60,981 nt of DNA, taken from the NCBI GenBank assembly GCA_030840645.1, contig JAVEEC010000123.1, forward strand, positions 1 through 60,981, written 5' to 3'. This stretch comes from Frankiaceae bacterium (GTDB lineage: Bacteria; Actinomycetota; Actinomycetes; BP-191). Made by a program: the position numbers and the translations under genes. Below the pieces are notes generated by a model. The model searched no databases. It was not told the DNA's origin and saw only the letters and a list, made by a program, of their open reading frames with translations. Position 1 is the first letter of the stretch. Each line of letters begins with the position of its first letter. Positions 25,279-32,643 of this stretch are shown here, one piece after another.

Positions 25279-27780
25279 TCACAACGACCGCCTGCGTCGT
25301 TCGACGAAGGCCGCGGCTAGCAGCAGCAACGGCCCGCCGACCGCGCTGGCCGTCCACCAGTCAGGCCGGGCGCTCCGCACGACGACGCGAATCGACCGCA
25401 CCCTCGTCTGCCCCTCGGGGCCGAACGCGACGACCTCGAGCATGTGATCGCCGTCGGGCAGGGTCGGCGGTACCACGATCGACGCGCGGGCCGTGCCCGC
25501 GGCGTCGGTCGCGGTACTGGCGAGGACGCCGGGAGCCGACCGGATGACGATCTCGACGGCGGCGTTCGGCGGCAGCCCGTCGATCCGCAGCGCGTGTTCC
25601 GTCCCCGGCTCCAGGTGCAGCGCGCCGGTGTCGCCGCCCTGGATCTGGATCGGCGCGCCCTGCAGCGGCCCGGCCGTCAGGCCGGAGAGCGGATCGGGCG
25701 GCACCGGAGTGTTGGCGTCGGTGGAGTTCGAGTAACGGACGAGCGCCGCGGTCATCCCGCGGTAGCCGTCGGCGTTCGGGTGGTACGCGTGCCGGTACTC
25801 GCTCAGCGCCGGCTCCGCGACGTAGGTCGCCGCCTTGCCGCCGAGGTGCACCGCGTACGCGAACTCGCGAGCGGTGACCTTCCCCCATGGCGCCTTCGCG
25901 ACCGCGAGCCCGCCCTTGTCGGCGCCTTCCGCGCCCTTGACCGCGACAGTCTTGATGAAGTTGATCTCGTTCACCCACGGCGCCGCGCCGCACATCGTGT
26001 GGTCGGGCAGGAACGCCTCCTCGACGTCGGCGGCGAAGTACACGGGGATGCTCGGACGGCTGCGCCGCAGCGACTCCGCAGTCAGGCTCAGCGTGCGGTC
26101 GAGGTCGTGGAGGATGCCGTTCGCCAGGCGGATCTCGTCACCGGAGACGTACCCTTGGCACTTGGCCGACCGCCCGACCGCGGTGGGGAACAGTTGTGGG
26201 TAGGCGAGGATGACGATCGGCGCGACCTTCCCACCGCGGCTCGCCGTCGCCTTCTTCGAGTTGACGGCGGAGTTGATCAGGGACACCGCGTACTCGAACG
26301 ACGCGGGGAGGGCCCTGAGCCGGTCCTCGAAGTGGCCGCGCACCTTGACCGGGCTGCCCCAGAGGTCGTCGCTGCAGTCCCCGGGCAGCGAACACTTCGT
26401 AACGATGTCGACGAAGTCGACGTCGTTACCGCCGAGGGTCATCAGGACGAGGTCGGGTACGTAGCCGCCGTCGCGCAGCAGGACCAGCTGCCGGGCCTGT
26501 GCCGGTAGCTGCTCCTTGTCGTCCGCGGACCGGTTGTCGAGGTCCGTAGACCCGACGTCCGCGGAGCCGGCTCCGCTGCATGCGAGGTTGACCGGCGGGT
26601 CGGGAAAGAGCGCGACGGCGTATGTGAGGGTGCTGCGGTGGCAGGCGTTGTGCCGGCTGTCGGTGCCGGCCTCGTACGACCCGGCGCCCTCGCCCGCCGA
26701 GTACGAGTCGCCGACGATGACGACCTTGCGCTTGTCGCGCAGCAACGGCCCCGCGTCGTCGAGGGTTATCCGGCTGGACACGTCGATCCGCCCTGTCACC
26801 TCCGTCGTCGCGCCGCCGACCGGGCCGGCGAGGACGCGGTACGCGAGCGTGGACTCTCGGAAGTCCAGTGCGGGCCGGAACTGCCAGGTGACCTGGCTGC
26901 TCTGCCCGGGTCCGAGGTTGCCGAGCAGGCGGGTGGGCCGCAGCGTCGCGACGTAGACCTGCCGCGGCGCGTTCGCGTCGGGCGCGACGAACTGCAGCGT
27001 CGCGCGGACCCCGCGCGCGATCTTCACGCCGGGGTTGGTCACCGTCGCGACGATCTGCCGGCCGGTCGGGTCGCCCGCACCCACTGTCACCTTGATGCTC
27101 CGCGGCGCGCGGACGGTGACGTCGAGCCGACCTTTCGAGATCTCGTTCAGCCGGTCGGCCAGTGCGGCCGAGGTCTTGATGTCGCTGTAGACGCCGCCGG
27201 TCGCGCGTGCGATGCACTCCAGCTCGGTGCGGCCGGCCTCGGAGATCTGGAATCCCACCGTGTTGACGGTGATGTCGAGCCCCTGGCCTGCCAACTTCTC
27301 GGCGACGTCGCAGACGGGGCCGTCGCGATCGCAGTTGCTCTCGCCGTCGCTCACCAGAACGATCGTGTACGCGGGCGCGCGGAACGCCTGCAGGTCGCGC
27401 GCCGCCGCCTTCAGCGCCTGCGCGGTCGGCGTCCCGCCCTCGGCCTTGAGCGACCGGACCTCGGCGCCGAGGCGGCTGCGGTTCAACGACTCGATCTTCC
27501 TGCGCAGCCGCCCGTCGCCGCAGTCCCCCGATCCGTCTGGATAGGTCCGCAGCCCGACCGCCACATCCTCTGGCAGGTCCGCGATGAACGCCCCGAGCGC
27601 GTTCTTCGCGCCGGCGAGCTTGACCGTGCCGGTCCCGTCGTCGTCGGCCATCGAGCCGGAGACGTCGACCAGCAGCATCACCGCGGGGTCGCCCGGCGCC
27701 GCGGCGCCCACCGGACCGGGCAGCAGCACCACGGCCGACACCACCAGCAGGACGAACGCGGTCGCGGACCGGCGCGTCAC
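25279..27780 (-). CDS. Exported VWA domain - SGNH hydrolase fusion with C-terminal membrane anchor
   Basis: This 833-residue protein has a signal peptide (about residues 1-28). A von Willebrand A domain (33-215) has an intact MIDAS (DVSGS at 39-43) and LVSDGESN at 143. A beta-rich spacer follows, then an SGNH/GDSL hydrolase domain with GDSYSAGEGA at 357, LGGNDVDF at 449 and the histidine of YHPNADGY. A C-terminal helix ends in ERRRRSL as a membrane anchor. The SGNH part could be an esterase acting on cell-wall or glycan acyl groups, with the VWA domain binding a partner. The GTG overlaps the upstream stop (GTGA). The combination of domains is unusual. Confidence 0.82.
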   Translation of the reverse strand: MTRRSATAFVLLVVSAVVLLPGPVGAAAPGDPAVMLLVDVSGSMADDDGTGTVKLAGAKNALGAFIADLPEDVAVGLRTYPDGSGDCGDGRLRRKIESLNRSRLGAEVRSLKAEGGTPTAQALKAAARDLQAFRAPAYTIVLVSDGESNCDRDGPVCDVAEKLAGQGLDITVNTVGFQISEAGRTELECIARATGGVYSDIKTSAALADRLNEISKGRLDVTVRAPRSIKVTVGAGDPTGRQIVATVTNPGVKIARGVRATLQFVAPDANAPRQVYVATLRPTRLLGNLGPGQSSQVTWQFRPALDFRESTLAYRVLAGPVGGATTEVTGRIDVSSRITLDDAGPLLRDKRKVVIVGDSYSAGEGAGSYEAGTDSRHNACHRSTLTYAVALFPDPPVNLACSGAGSADVGSTDLDNRSADDKEQLPAQARQLVLLRDGGYVPDLVLMTLGGNDVDFVDIVTKCSLPGDCSDDLWGSPVKVRGHFEDRLRALPASFEYAVSLINSAVNSKKATASRGGKVAPIVILAYPQLFPTAVGRSAKCQGYVSGDEIRLANGILHDLDRTLSLTAESLRRSRPSIPVYFAADVEEAFLPDHTMCGAAPWVNEINFIKTVAVKGAEGADKGGLAVAKAPWGKVTAREFAYAVHLGGKAATYVAEPALSEYRHAYHPNADGYRGMTAALVRYSNSTDANTPVPPDPLSGLTAGPLQGAPIQIQGGDTGALHLEPGTEHALRIDGLPPNAAVEIVIRSAPGVLASTATDAAGTARASIVVPPTLPDGDHMLEVVAFGPEGQTRVRSIRVVVRSARPDWWTASAVGGPLLLLAAAFVERRRRSL

Positions 27781-28919
27781 GGCCCTGCCCCGGACTGGCG
27801 GTCGATCGCGTCCACCGCACCGAGCAGCCTGGCCTCGCCGAACGCGACCACGACGGAGTCGTTGGCACCGGTCGTGACCTCGAGTACGAGCGAGCGACGA
27901 TTGCGGACGCTGAGCGAGACCGACCTGGTTGCGGTTCCGGCCACGCGTACGTCGAGCAGGACCGCGCCGTCGGCGAGCACGCGCACCCGCGCGCTCGACG
28001 TCGCGTCCGCGGCGTCGACCAGCCCGACCGTGGCCTGGAAGCCGTCGATCTCGCCGTTCAGCCCGTACCCGACGGTGTTCGCGGTCCCGTACGCGTTGCA
28101 CAGGAGGCTGTGGTCGACATCGCGGGTCCCGAGGCGAGCGGACCCGCTGGAGCAGCCACCACTCGTCGCGCTGAGCGCGTCGAGGAACACGGCAGCGGGC
28201 TCACCCGCGACGCGGACCAGGACGGTGACGGGGAGCGTCGCTCCCGCCTGCGGGTCGGTGCTGAGGACCGTGCCGAGCTTCGCGTGCGCGTCGTACGTGG
28301 GGATGAAGGACACCTGCGCGCCCAGCGCGCGCAACGCCGTCTCCGCCCCGGCCCTGGCCTTGCCGGCCAGCGCGGGCATAGCGGCACGGCGCGAGACCGT
28401 CAGCCGTACGGCGGTCGCGTCTACCGCGCCGCGCGCGGGCTGCTGCGTCACGACGAGGCCCGTAGGGCCGGCCCACGGGGTCGTACCCGTCTTCACGATC
28501 CGCAGGTCGACGCCGGCATCGGCCAGCGCGTTCTCGGCGTCCGCGACGGCGAGGCCGGTGACGTCGGGGAGGACGACGGTCTCCACCGGAACGCGTTCCT
28601 CCCGCGCGTCGTGCGCGAGCCGCAGTGGCGGTACCGACGGCCGCGCGTAGCGGGCGGTCGCCCAGGACCCGATCGCGATGCCGGACGACAGCAGGCCGAG
28701 CACGAGGCAGGTCAGCGCAACCGCCGCGAGCCGCCGCCGCAACCGGCGCGGACGGGTCCCGCCGGCGGCGACCGCATCCGGCTCGTCCGCGGGCGCAGCG
28801 GGCTCGGATACGGCCACGGCCTCCGCGATCGAGCCGCACCCGCCGCAGAAGAGGTCGGTCGCCGACAGGCGCTCGTCGCAGACCGCACAGCGCCGCGTTC
28901 CCGCTCCGCTGGCGTCCAT
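27777..28919 (-). CDS. Zinc ribbon - membrane helix - PASTA x2 - NPCBM-like protein
   Basis: This 380-residue protein has an N-terminal zinc ribbon (cysteines 11, 14, 25, 28), a basic stretch and one membrane helix (about 64-86). Two PASTA modules follow outside (about 118-176 and 181-237; first begins LPDVTGLAVADAENAL). A C-terminal NPCBM/NEW2-like carbohydrate-binding domain (about 240-355) contains GYGLNGEIDGFQATVGL. PASTA binds muropeptides or beta-lactams and NPCBM binds glycans, so the outside half should sense or hold the cell wall. The ATG follows a GACGGGGG ribosome site. It is coupled to the VWA-SGNH gene by a GTGA overlap. Confidence 0.78.
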   Translation of the reverse strand: MDASGAGTRRCAVCDERLSATDLFCGGCGSIAEAVAVSEPAAPADEPDAVAAGGTRPRRLRRRLAAVALTCLVLGLLSSGIAIGSWATARYARPSVPPLRLAHDAREERVPVETVVLPDVTGLAVADAENALADAGVDLRIVKTGTTPWAGPTGLVVTQQPARGAVDATAVRLTVSRRAAMPALAGKARAGAETALRALGAQVSFIPTYDAHAKLGTVLSTDPQAGATLPVTVLVRVAGEPAAVFLDALSATSGGCSSGSARLGTRDVDHSLLCNAYGTANTVGYGLNGEIDGFQATVGLVDAADATSSARVRVLADGAVLLDVRVAGTATRSVSLSVRNRRSLVLEVTTGANDSVVVAFGEARLLGAVDAIDRQSGAGP

Positions 28920-28978
28920 GCGTGCCCCCGTCCCGTGCGCTGGATCGTACGCCTGGCCGCACTGCTACGTTCGTCGTC

Positions 28979-29323
28979 ATGACCTCAGGAATGCGCACGG
29001 TCGTCTACCCGGTCACCGACCTGGCCGCGGCCACCGCCCTGTACGCCACGCTGCTCGGCGTCGCGCCGCACACCGAGACGCCGTACTACGTGGGGTTCAG
29101 CGCCGGCGGCCAGGAGGTCGGCCTTGACCCGAACGGCCACGGTAGCGGCATGACCGGGCCGGTCGGCTACTGGCACGTGGACGACCTGGCCGGCACGGTG
29201 CGGCGGCTGCTCGACGCAGGTGCGGCGACCGTGCAGGAGCCCAGGGACGTCGGTGGCGGCAAGCTGATCGCCACCGTGAAGGATGCCGACGGCAACGTCA
29301 TCGGGCTGGTCCAGGAGCCGTGA
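28979..29323 (+). CDS. VOC/glyoxalase-superfamily protein
   Basis: This 114-residue protein is a single VOC-fold module pair with the typical opening YPVTDLAAATALYATLLG and closing DGNVIGLVQ. Members are small metal-dependent lyases, dioxygenases or resistance proteins; the histidine/glutamate ligands are not all evident, so a binding role is possible. TACGTT at 28966-28971, seven bases before the ATG, fits a -10 for a leaderless transcript. Its stop overlaps the GTG of the next gene. Confidence 0.8.
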   Translation: MTSGMRTVVYPVTDLAAATALYATLLGVAPHTETPYYVGFSAGGQEVGLDPNGHGSGMTGPVGYWHVDDLAGTVRRLLDAGAATVQEPRDVGGGKLIATVKDADGNVIGLVQEP

Positions 29324-29769
29324 CCGGTCTGCCGGCCGCCGAGGAGCGGCGACTGGCGATCGACCTCTACAACGGCCTGTGGCCGTTGCTCGAACGGCCG
29401 TCGCGAACCGCCGACGAGGACGCCGCGCTGGTGCACCAGGCGCACGCGTCGCTGTACCACTGGTCGCAGGTCGGGGAGCGGGTCAACCGCGCGCGCGGCG
29501 AGTGGATGTGCTCGCGGGTGTACGCGGTCCTCGGCCGCGCCGAGCCGGCGCTCTGGCACGCGCGCCGTGCGGTCGAGCTGGCCGAGCCGGCCGGGGACTG
29601 GGACCTGGCCATCGCGTACGAGGCCGTGGCGCGGGCCCGTGCCGTGGCCGGCGACGCCGCCGGGGCCAGGGACTGGATCGCCCGGGCGCGGGCGGTGCCG
29701 GTCGCCGACGACGACGACCGCGCGGTCGTCGAGAAGGACCTCCGCGCGGTCGAGGAGCTGCTCCGCTGA
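29320..29769 (+). CDS. Small TPR-like helical protein
   Basis: This 149-residue, fully helical protein contains repeats of the tetratricopeptide kind, for example EPALWHARRAVELAEPAGDW followed by a paired helix. It probably binds another protein. It starts with GTG in a GTGA overlap with the VOC gene, so the two are co-translated. No family name is assigned. Confidence 0.65.
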   Translation: MTGLPAAEERRLAIDLYNGLWPLLERPSRTADEDAALVHQAHASLYHWSQVGERVNRARGEWMCSRVYAVLGRAEPALWHARRAVELAEPAGDWDLAIAYEAVARARAVAGDAAGARDWIARARAVPVADDDDRAVVEKDLRAVEELLR

Positions 29770-29838
29770 GGCAGCGCCACGGACATTCGGAAAGCCCCAC
29801 GCAACGCTCCCCGGGTCGATAGCCTCGACCGCGGGCAG

Positions 29839-29862
29839 CCTCCGCGCTGCTCGGGTCGGAGG
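29839..29862 (+). promoter_or_regulatory. Hairpin that would cover the ribosome site of the lytic enzyme gene
   Basis: CCTCCG (29839-29844) pairs perfectly with CGGAGG (29857-29862), which is the Shine-Dalgarno sequence of the TTG-started gene at 29868. Formation of this stem would hide the ribosome site. A second stem, GGTCGA/TCGACC (29814-29819 with 29825-29830), lies just upstream. Control of translation is inferred from pairing only. Confidence 0.4.
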
Positions 29863-29867
29863 GAGCG

Positions 29868-31820
29868 TTGACGGACCGCGACGGCGCTGCTCCTTCGCGG
29901 GCGCGTCACGCGTCGGACCACGCGCTGGCCGAGGCCGTATGCCGCTCGTTCCTGGCGGCGGCCGGGCAGCCGCCGAGCCGGCGCGCTGCGGCGCGCCGCA
30001 CCCCGCGCCCGCTTGCCTGCGCGCCTCAGGTCTCTGTCGAGCTGACCAGCCTGTCGGCGCTGGGCGCGTGCCGGTCGTTCGAGACGGCGGCCGCCCGCCT
30101 GGCGCCGCGGAGTCCGTCGCTCCGGCCGGTCGACGCGCTCGCGCTGCGCTACGTCCCCGCCGGCCCGCTGCTGCCGGGCGTTGTGCCGCAGGCGATCCCG
30201 CCGGTCGCGACGTTCCTGTCGGCGCAGCCGTACACGGCGACACCGAAGGTACGCGAGCCCGTCGCGGCCGGCGTGACCTACCTCTACGCGTCGCTGCCCC
30301 AGCCGCGCGTCGTGAGCCCCGCGAACCGCCGGCTCAGGCCGCGCGAGCCCGAGCGCCGGCTGCACGACGCCCTCGCGCCGGCGATCACCGGTGCCCGCCG
30401 GCTGGCGGTCGTCGGCGTCGCCGCGGCGGTCGCGTTGACGGTGCCGTTCGGCCGGATCGTCTCCTACGTCGAGGACCGGCTCGACACCGGCACCGCCCCG
30501 CTCGCGCAGCCGCTGCGCGGCGTGCCCCTCGTCCCGGGGCTGCGGCTCGCGGCCGCGGAGTCGGTCGTGACGCCGCAGCCGCTGGCGCGGCCGCAGCTCG
30601 TGTCGTCGGTCGCCGGCAACGGGCTGACCCCGATCCCCGCGCCGGTGTTCGCGGCGTACTCCGCCGGCGCGATCTGGGCGAACGCCGCCCAACCCGGCTG
30701 CGCGCTGTCGTGGTCGGTCCTCGCCGGTATCGGCGAGGTCGAATCGGGGCACGCCGTGTCCGCGGGCGCGCTGCGGCCCGGGTGGGACGGCACCGCGTCG
30801 CCGCCGATCCTCGGCCCGTTGCTCGACGGCTCGTTCCCCGGAACGCCGCGCGTCCCCGACACCGACGGCGGGCTGCTCGACGGCAACGACGCCGTCGACC
30901 GCGCGGTCGGCCCGATGCAGTTCCTGCCGTCGAGCTGGGCGGCGTACGCCGTCGACGCGAGCGGCGACGGCCGGGCCGACCCGCAGAACGTCGTCGACGC
31001 CGCGGCCGCGGCCGGTCTCTACCTCTGCGCGGGCGGCGCCGACCTGTCGAACCCCGCGCAGCTCGCCGTGGCGGTGCGCCGCTACAACCACTCCGACACC
31101 TACGTCCGCGCTGTCATGGCCGCGGCCGCGGGCTACCTCGCGGCGTCGTACGGCCCGGGGCCGCAGGGTGTCGCGCTGGCCGCGATCGCGTTCGGCTACG
31201 CGCACCTCGGCGACCCGTACCTCTGGGGCGGCAACGGCCCGCTGTACGACTGCAGCGGGCTCACGCAGGCGGCGTACCGCTCCGCCGGCATCGACATCCC
31301 GCGCACCGCGGAGCAGCAGTGGCAGCGGCTGCCGAAGGTCGCCGCGACCGACCTCCTGCCCGGCGACCTGGTGTTCTTCAACTCCGGGGAGTTCCAGCCG
31401 GGGCTGCCCGGCCACGTCGGCATCTACCTCGGTTCTGGACTGATGCTCGACGACCCGCACACCGGTGCGTTCGTGCGCATCGAGCCGATCGCGAGGTTCG
31501 GCTCGTGGGTCGGCGCGGCGCGGCCCTCGCTGCTCGCGACGTTCCCGGGTGCGCCGCTGCCTGGCACGGGCTTCGTCCTGCCGGTCGCGAAGCCGACCGT
31601 CGCCCCGCCGACGCCGGTCGTCGTGACCGTGCTGCCGACGCCGTCGCGGGTGCCGAGCCTCTCGCCCAGCCCGGTCACCGTGCCGACGACGGTCCCCACC
31701 GAGGCACCGGCGCCGGTCGAGACGACACCGCCGGTGGCGGCGAGCGAGACACCGGTCATCGTCGAGGAGCCGACGGCGACGCCGGAGCCGCTGGACCCGG
31801 TGGAGCCGGTCAGCCCGTAA
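29868..31820 (+). CDS. Membrane-anchored cell-wall hydrolase: lytic transglycosylase-like plus NlpC/P60 endopeptidase
   Basis: This 650-residue protein has a cytoplasmic N-terminus of about 175 residues and one membrane helix (about 179-196). A lytic transglycosylase-like domain (about 258-430) has a probable catalytic glutamate in GEVESGH (residue 290) and GPMQFLPSSW. An NlpC/P60 domain (about 440-550) has catalytic cysteine 462 in DCSGLTQAAY and histidine 516 in GHVGIYLG. The C-terminus is Pro/Thr/Val-rich. It should cut both glycan strands and peptide stems. The TTG start is supported by GGAGGG seven bases upstream. It could remodel the wall for growth or for the nearby injection machine; the latter is speculation. 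The convergent gene overlaps its 3' end by 11 bases. Confidence 0.85.
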   Translation: MTDRDGAAPSRARHASDHALAEAVCRSFLAAAGQPPSRRAAARRTPRPLACAPQVSVELTSLSALGACRSFETAAARLAPRSPSLRPVDALALRYVPAGPLLPGVVPQAIPPVATFLSAQPYTATPKVREPVAAGVTYLYASLPQPRVVSPANRRLRPREPERRLHDALAPAITGARRLAVVGVAAAVALTVPFGRIVSYVEDRLDTGTAPLAQPLRGVPLVPGLRLAAAESVVTPQPLARPQLVSSVAGNGLTPIPAPVFAAYSAGAIWANAAQPGCALSWSVLAGIGEVESGHAVSAGALRPGWDGTASPPILGPLLDGSFPGTPRVPDTDGGLLDGNDAVDRAVGPMQFLPSSWAAYAVDASGDGRADPQNVVDAAAAAGLYLCAGGADLSNPAQLAVAVRRYNHSDTYVRAVMAAAAGYLAASYGPGPQGVALAAIAFGYAHLGDPYLWGGNGPLYDCSGLTQAAYRSAGIDIPRTAEQQWQRLPKVAATDLLPGDLVFFNSGEFQPGLPGHVGIYLGSGLMLDDPHTGAFVRIEPIARFGSWVGAARPSLLATFPGAPLPGTGFVLPVAKPTVAPPTPVVVTVLPTPSRVPSLSPSPVTVPTTVPTEAPAPVETTPPVAASETPVIVEEPTATPEPLDPVEPVSP

Positions 31821-32643
31821 GCGCGCTGACCGGGTCGACGCCGTCGACCACGGCGAGCAGCGCGGGCAGGTGCGTGTCGAAGACCTCGACGTTCGCGCCG
31901 ACGAGCCCCGCGATCAGGTCGTCGTGCAACGGCGCGTCGCCGAGCTCGACGCTCGTCCGGACGCTGACCTGGCCGCGGTCGAGGTCGAGCTCGTACGCCC
32001 CCACCGCGATGTCGGGGTTGAGCCGCGTGACCAGCTCCATCACCGCGCGGCGGCGTTCCTCGGGCACGGTGTCCGGCCACGCGGACCAGACGATCACGAC
32101 GCGGTCGGTCTCGCGCGTCTCCAGCCAGAGCGTCCAGGAGCCGTTGGTGCCGTCACCGGCGAGCCGCAGGACGGTGGCGCCCTCGACGCGCGACGCCTGC
32201 ATGTCCCGCGCGGCGAACCACGCCCGGCACGCGTCGAGCAGCGGCGCGTCCCCGGCCGGCGCCGGCGCCCAGCCGGTGCGGTAGCCCTCGGCGATGCGTG
32301 CGCCCGGCGCGGCGTCCTCCGGCAGCGGCAGCTCGCGCTGCACGTCCTCCGCGAACCAGTCGGCGGTGCTCGGGCGTTCGCGCAGCAGGTCGTCGGGGTC
32401 GGCGGACGGCGGCGGCGGGCCGTCGAGGCGCAGCACCAGCCGGTACGCCGCCCCCGGCGACGCGCCGGTGAAGCCGCGGCCCGCGTGGTCTGGATCGAGG
32501 TGGAACAACGCCTCGTCGCGCACGCGCTCCCACCCGGCCTCGTCGACGTCGACGGTCAGCCGTACGGTGCCGCCGGCCGCGGACGCCGAGACGGGCGACA
32601 CGGCCAGCGGCGGGCCGTCGGGAACGTCCAGGCTGGCGGTCAC
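31810..32643 (-). CDS. YbjN-fold protein, possible chaperone of the DUF4157 protein
   Basis: This 277-residue protein has an unrecognised N-terminal 110 residues and a C-terminal YbjN domain: RRAVMELVTRLN, GAYELDLDRGQVSVRTS and a closing helix LPALLAVVDG. The YbjN fold is grouped with type III secretion chaperones, which bind unfolded effectors before secretion. The GTG overlaps the stop of the DUF4157 gene, so the two are made together. A chaperone role for the neighbouring cargo is inferred from fold and position. Confidence 0.7.
   Translation of the reverse strand: MTASLDVPDGPPLAVSPVSASAAGGTVRLTVDVDEAGWERVRDEALFHLDPDHAGRGFTGASPGAAYRLVLRLDGPPPPSADPDDLLRERPSTADWFAEDVQRELPLPEDAAPGARIAEGYRTGWAPAPAGDAPLLDACRAWFAARDMQASRVEGATVLRLAGDGTNGSWTLWLETRETDRVVIVWSAWPDTVPEERRRAVMELVTRLNPDIAVGAYELDLDRGQVSVRTSVELGDAPLHDDLIAGLVGANVEVFDTHLPALLAVVDGVDPVSALTG

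Noticed and set aside
29770..29867. c-di-AMP (ydaO-type) riboswitch upstream of the NlpC/P60 gene
   Set aside because: Such riboswitches often precede this gene type in Actinomycetota, but the gap is only 98 bases and I could not find the conserved core; only simple hairpins are visible.
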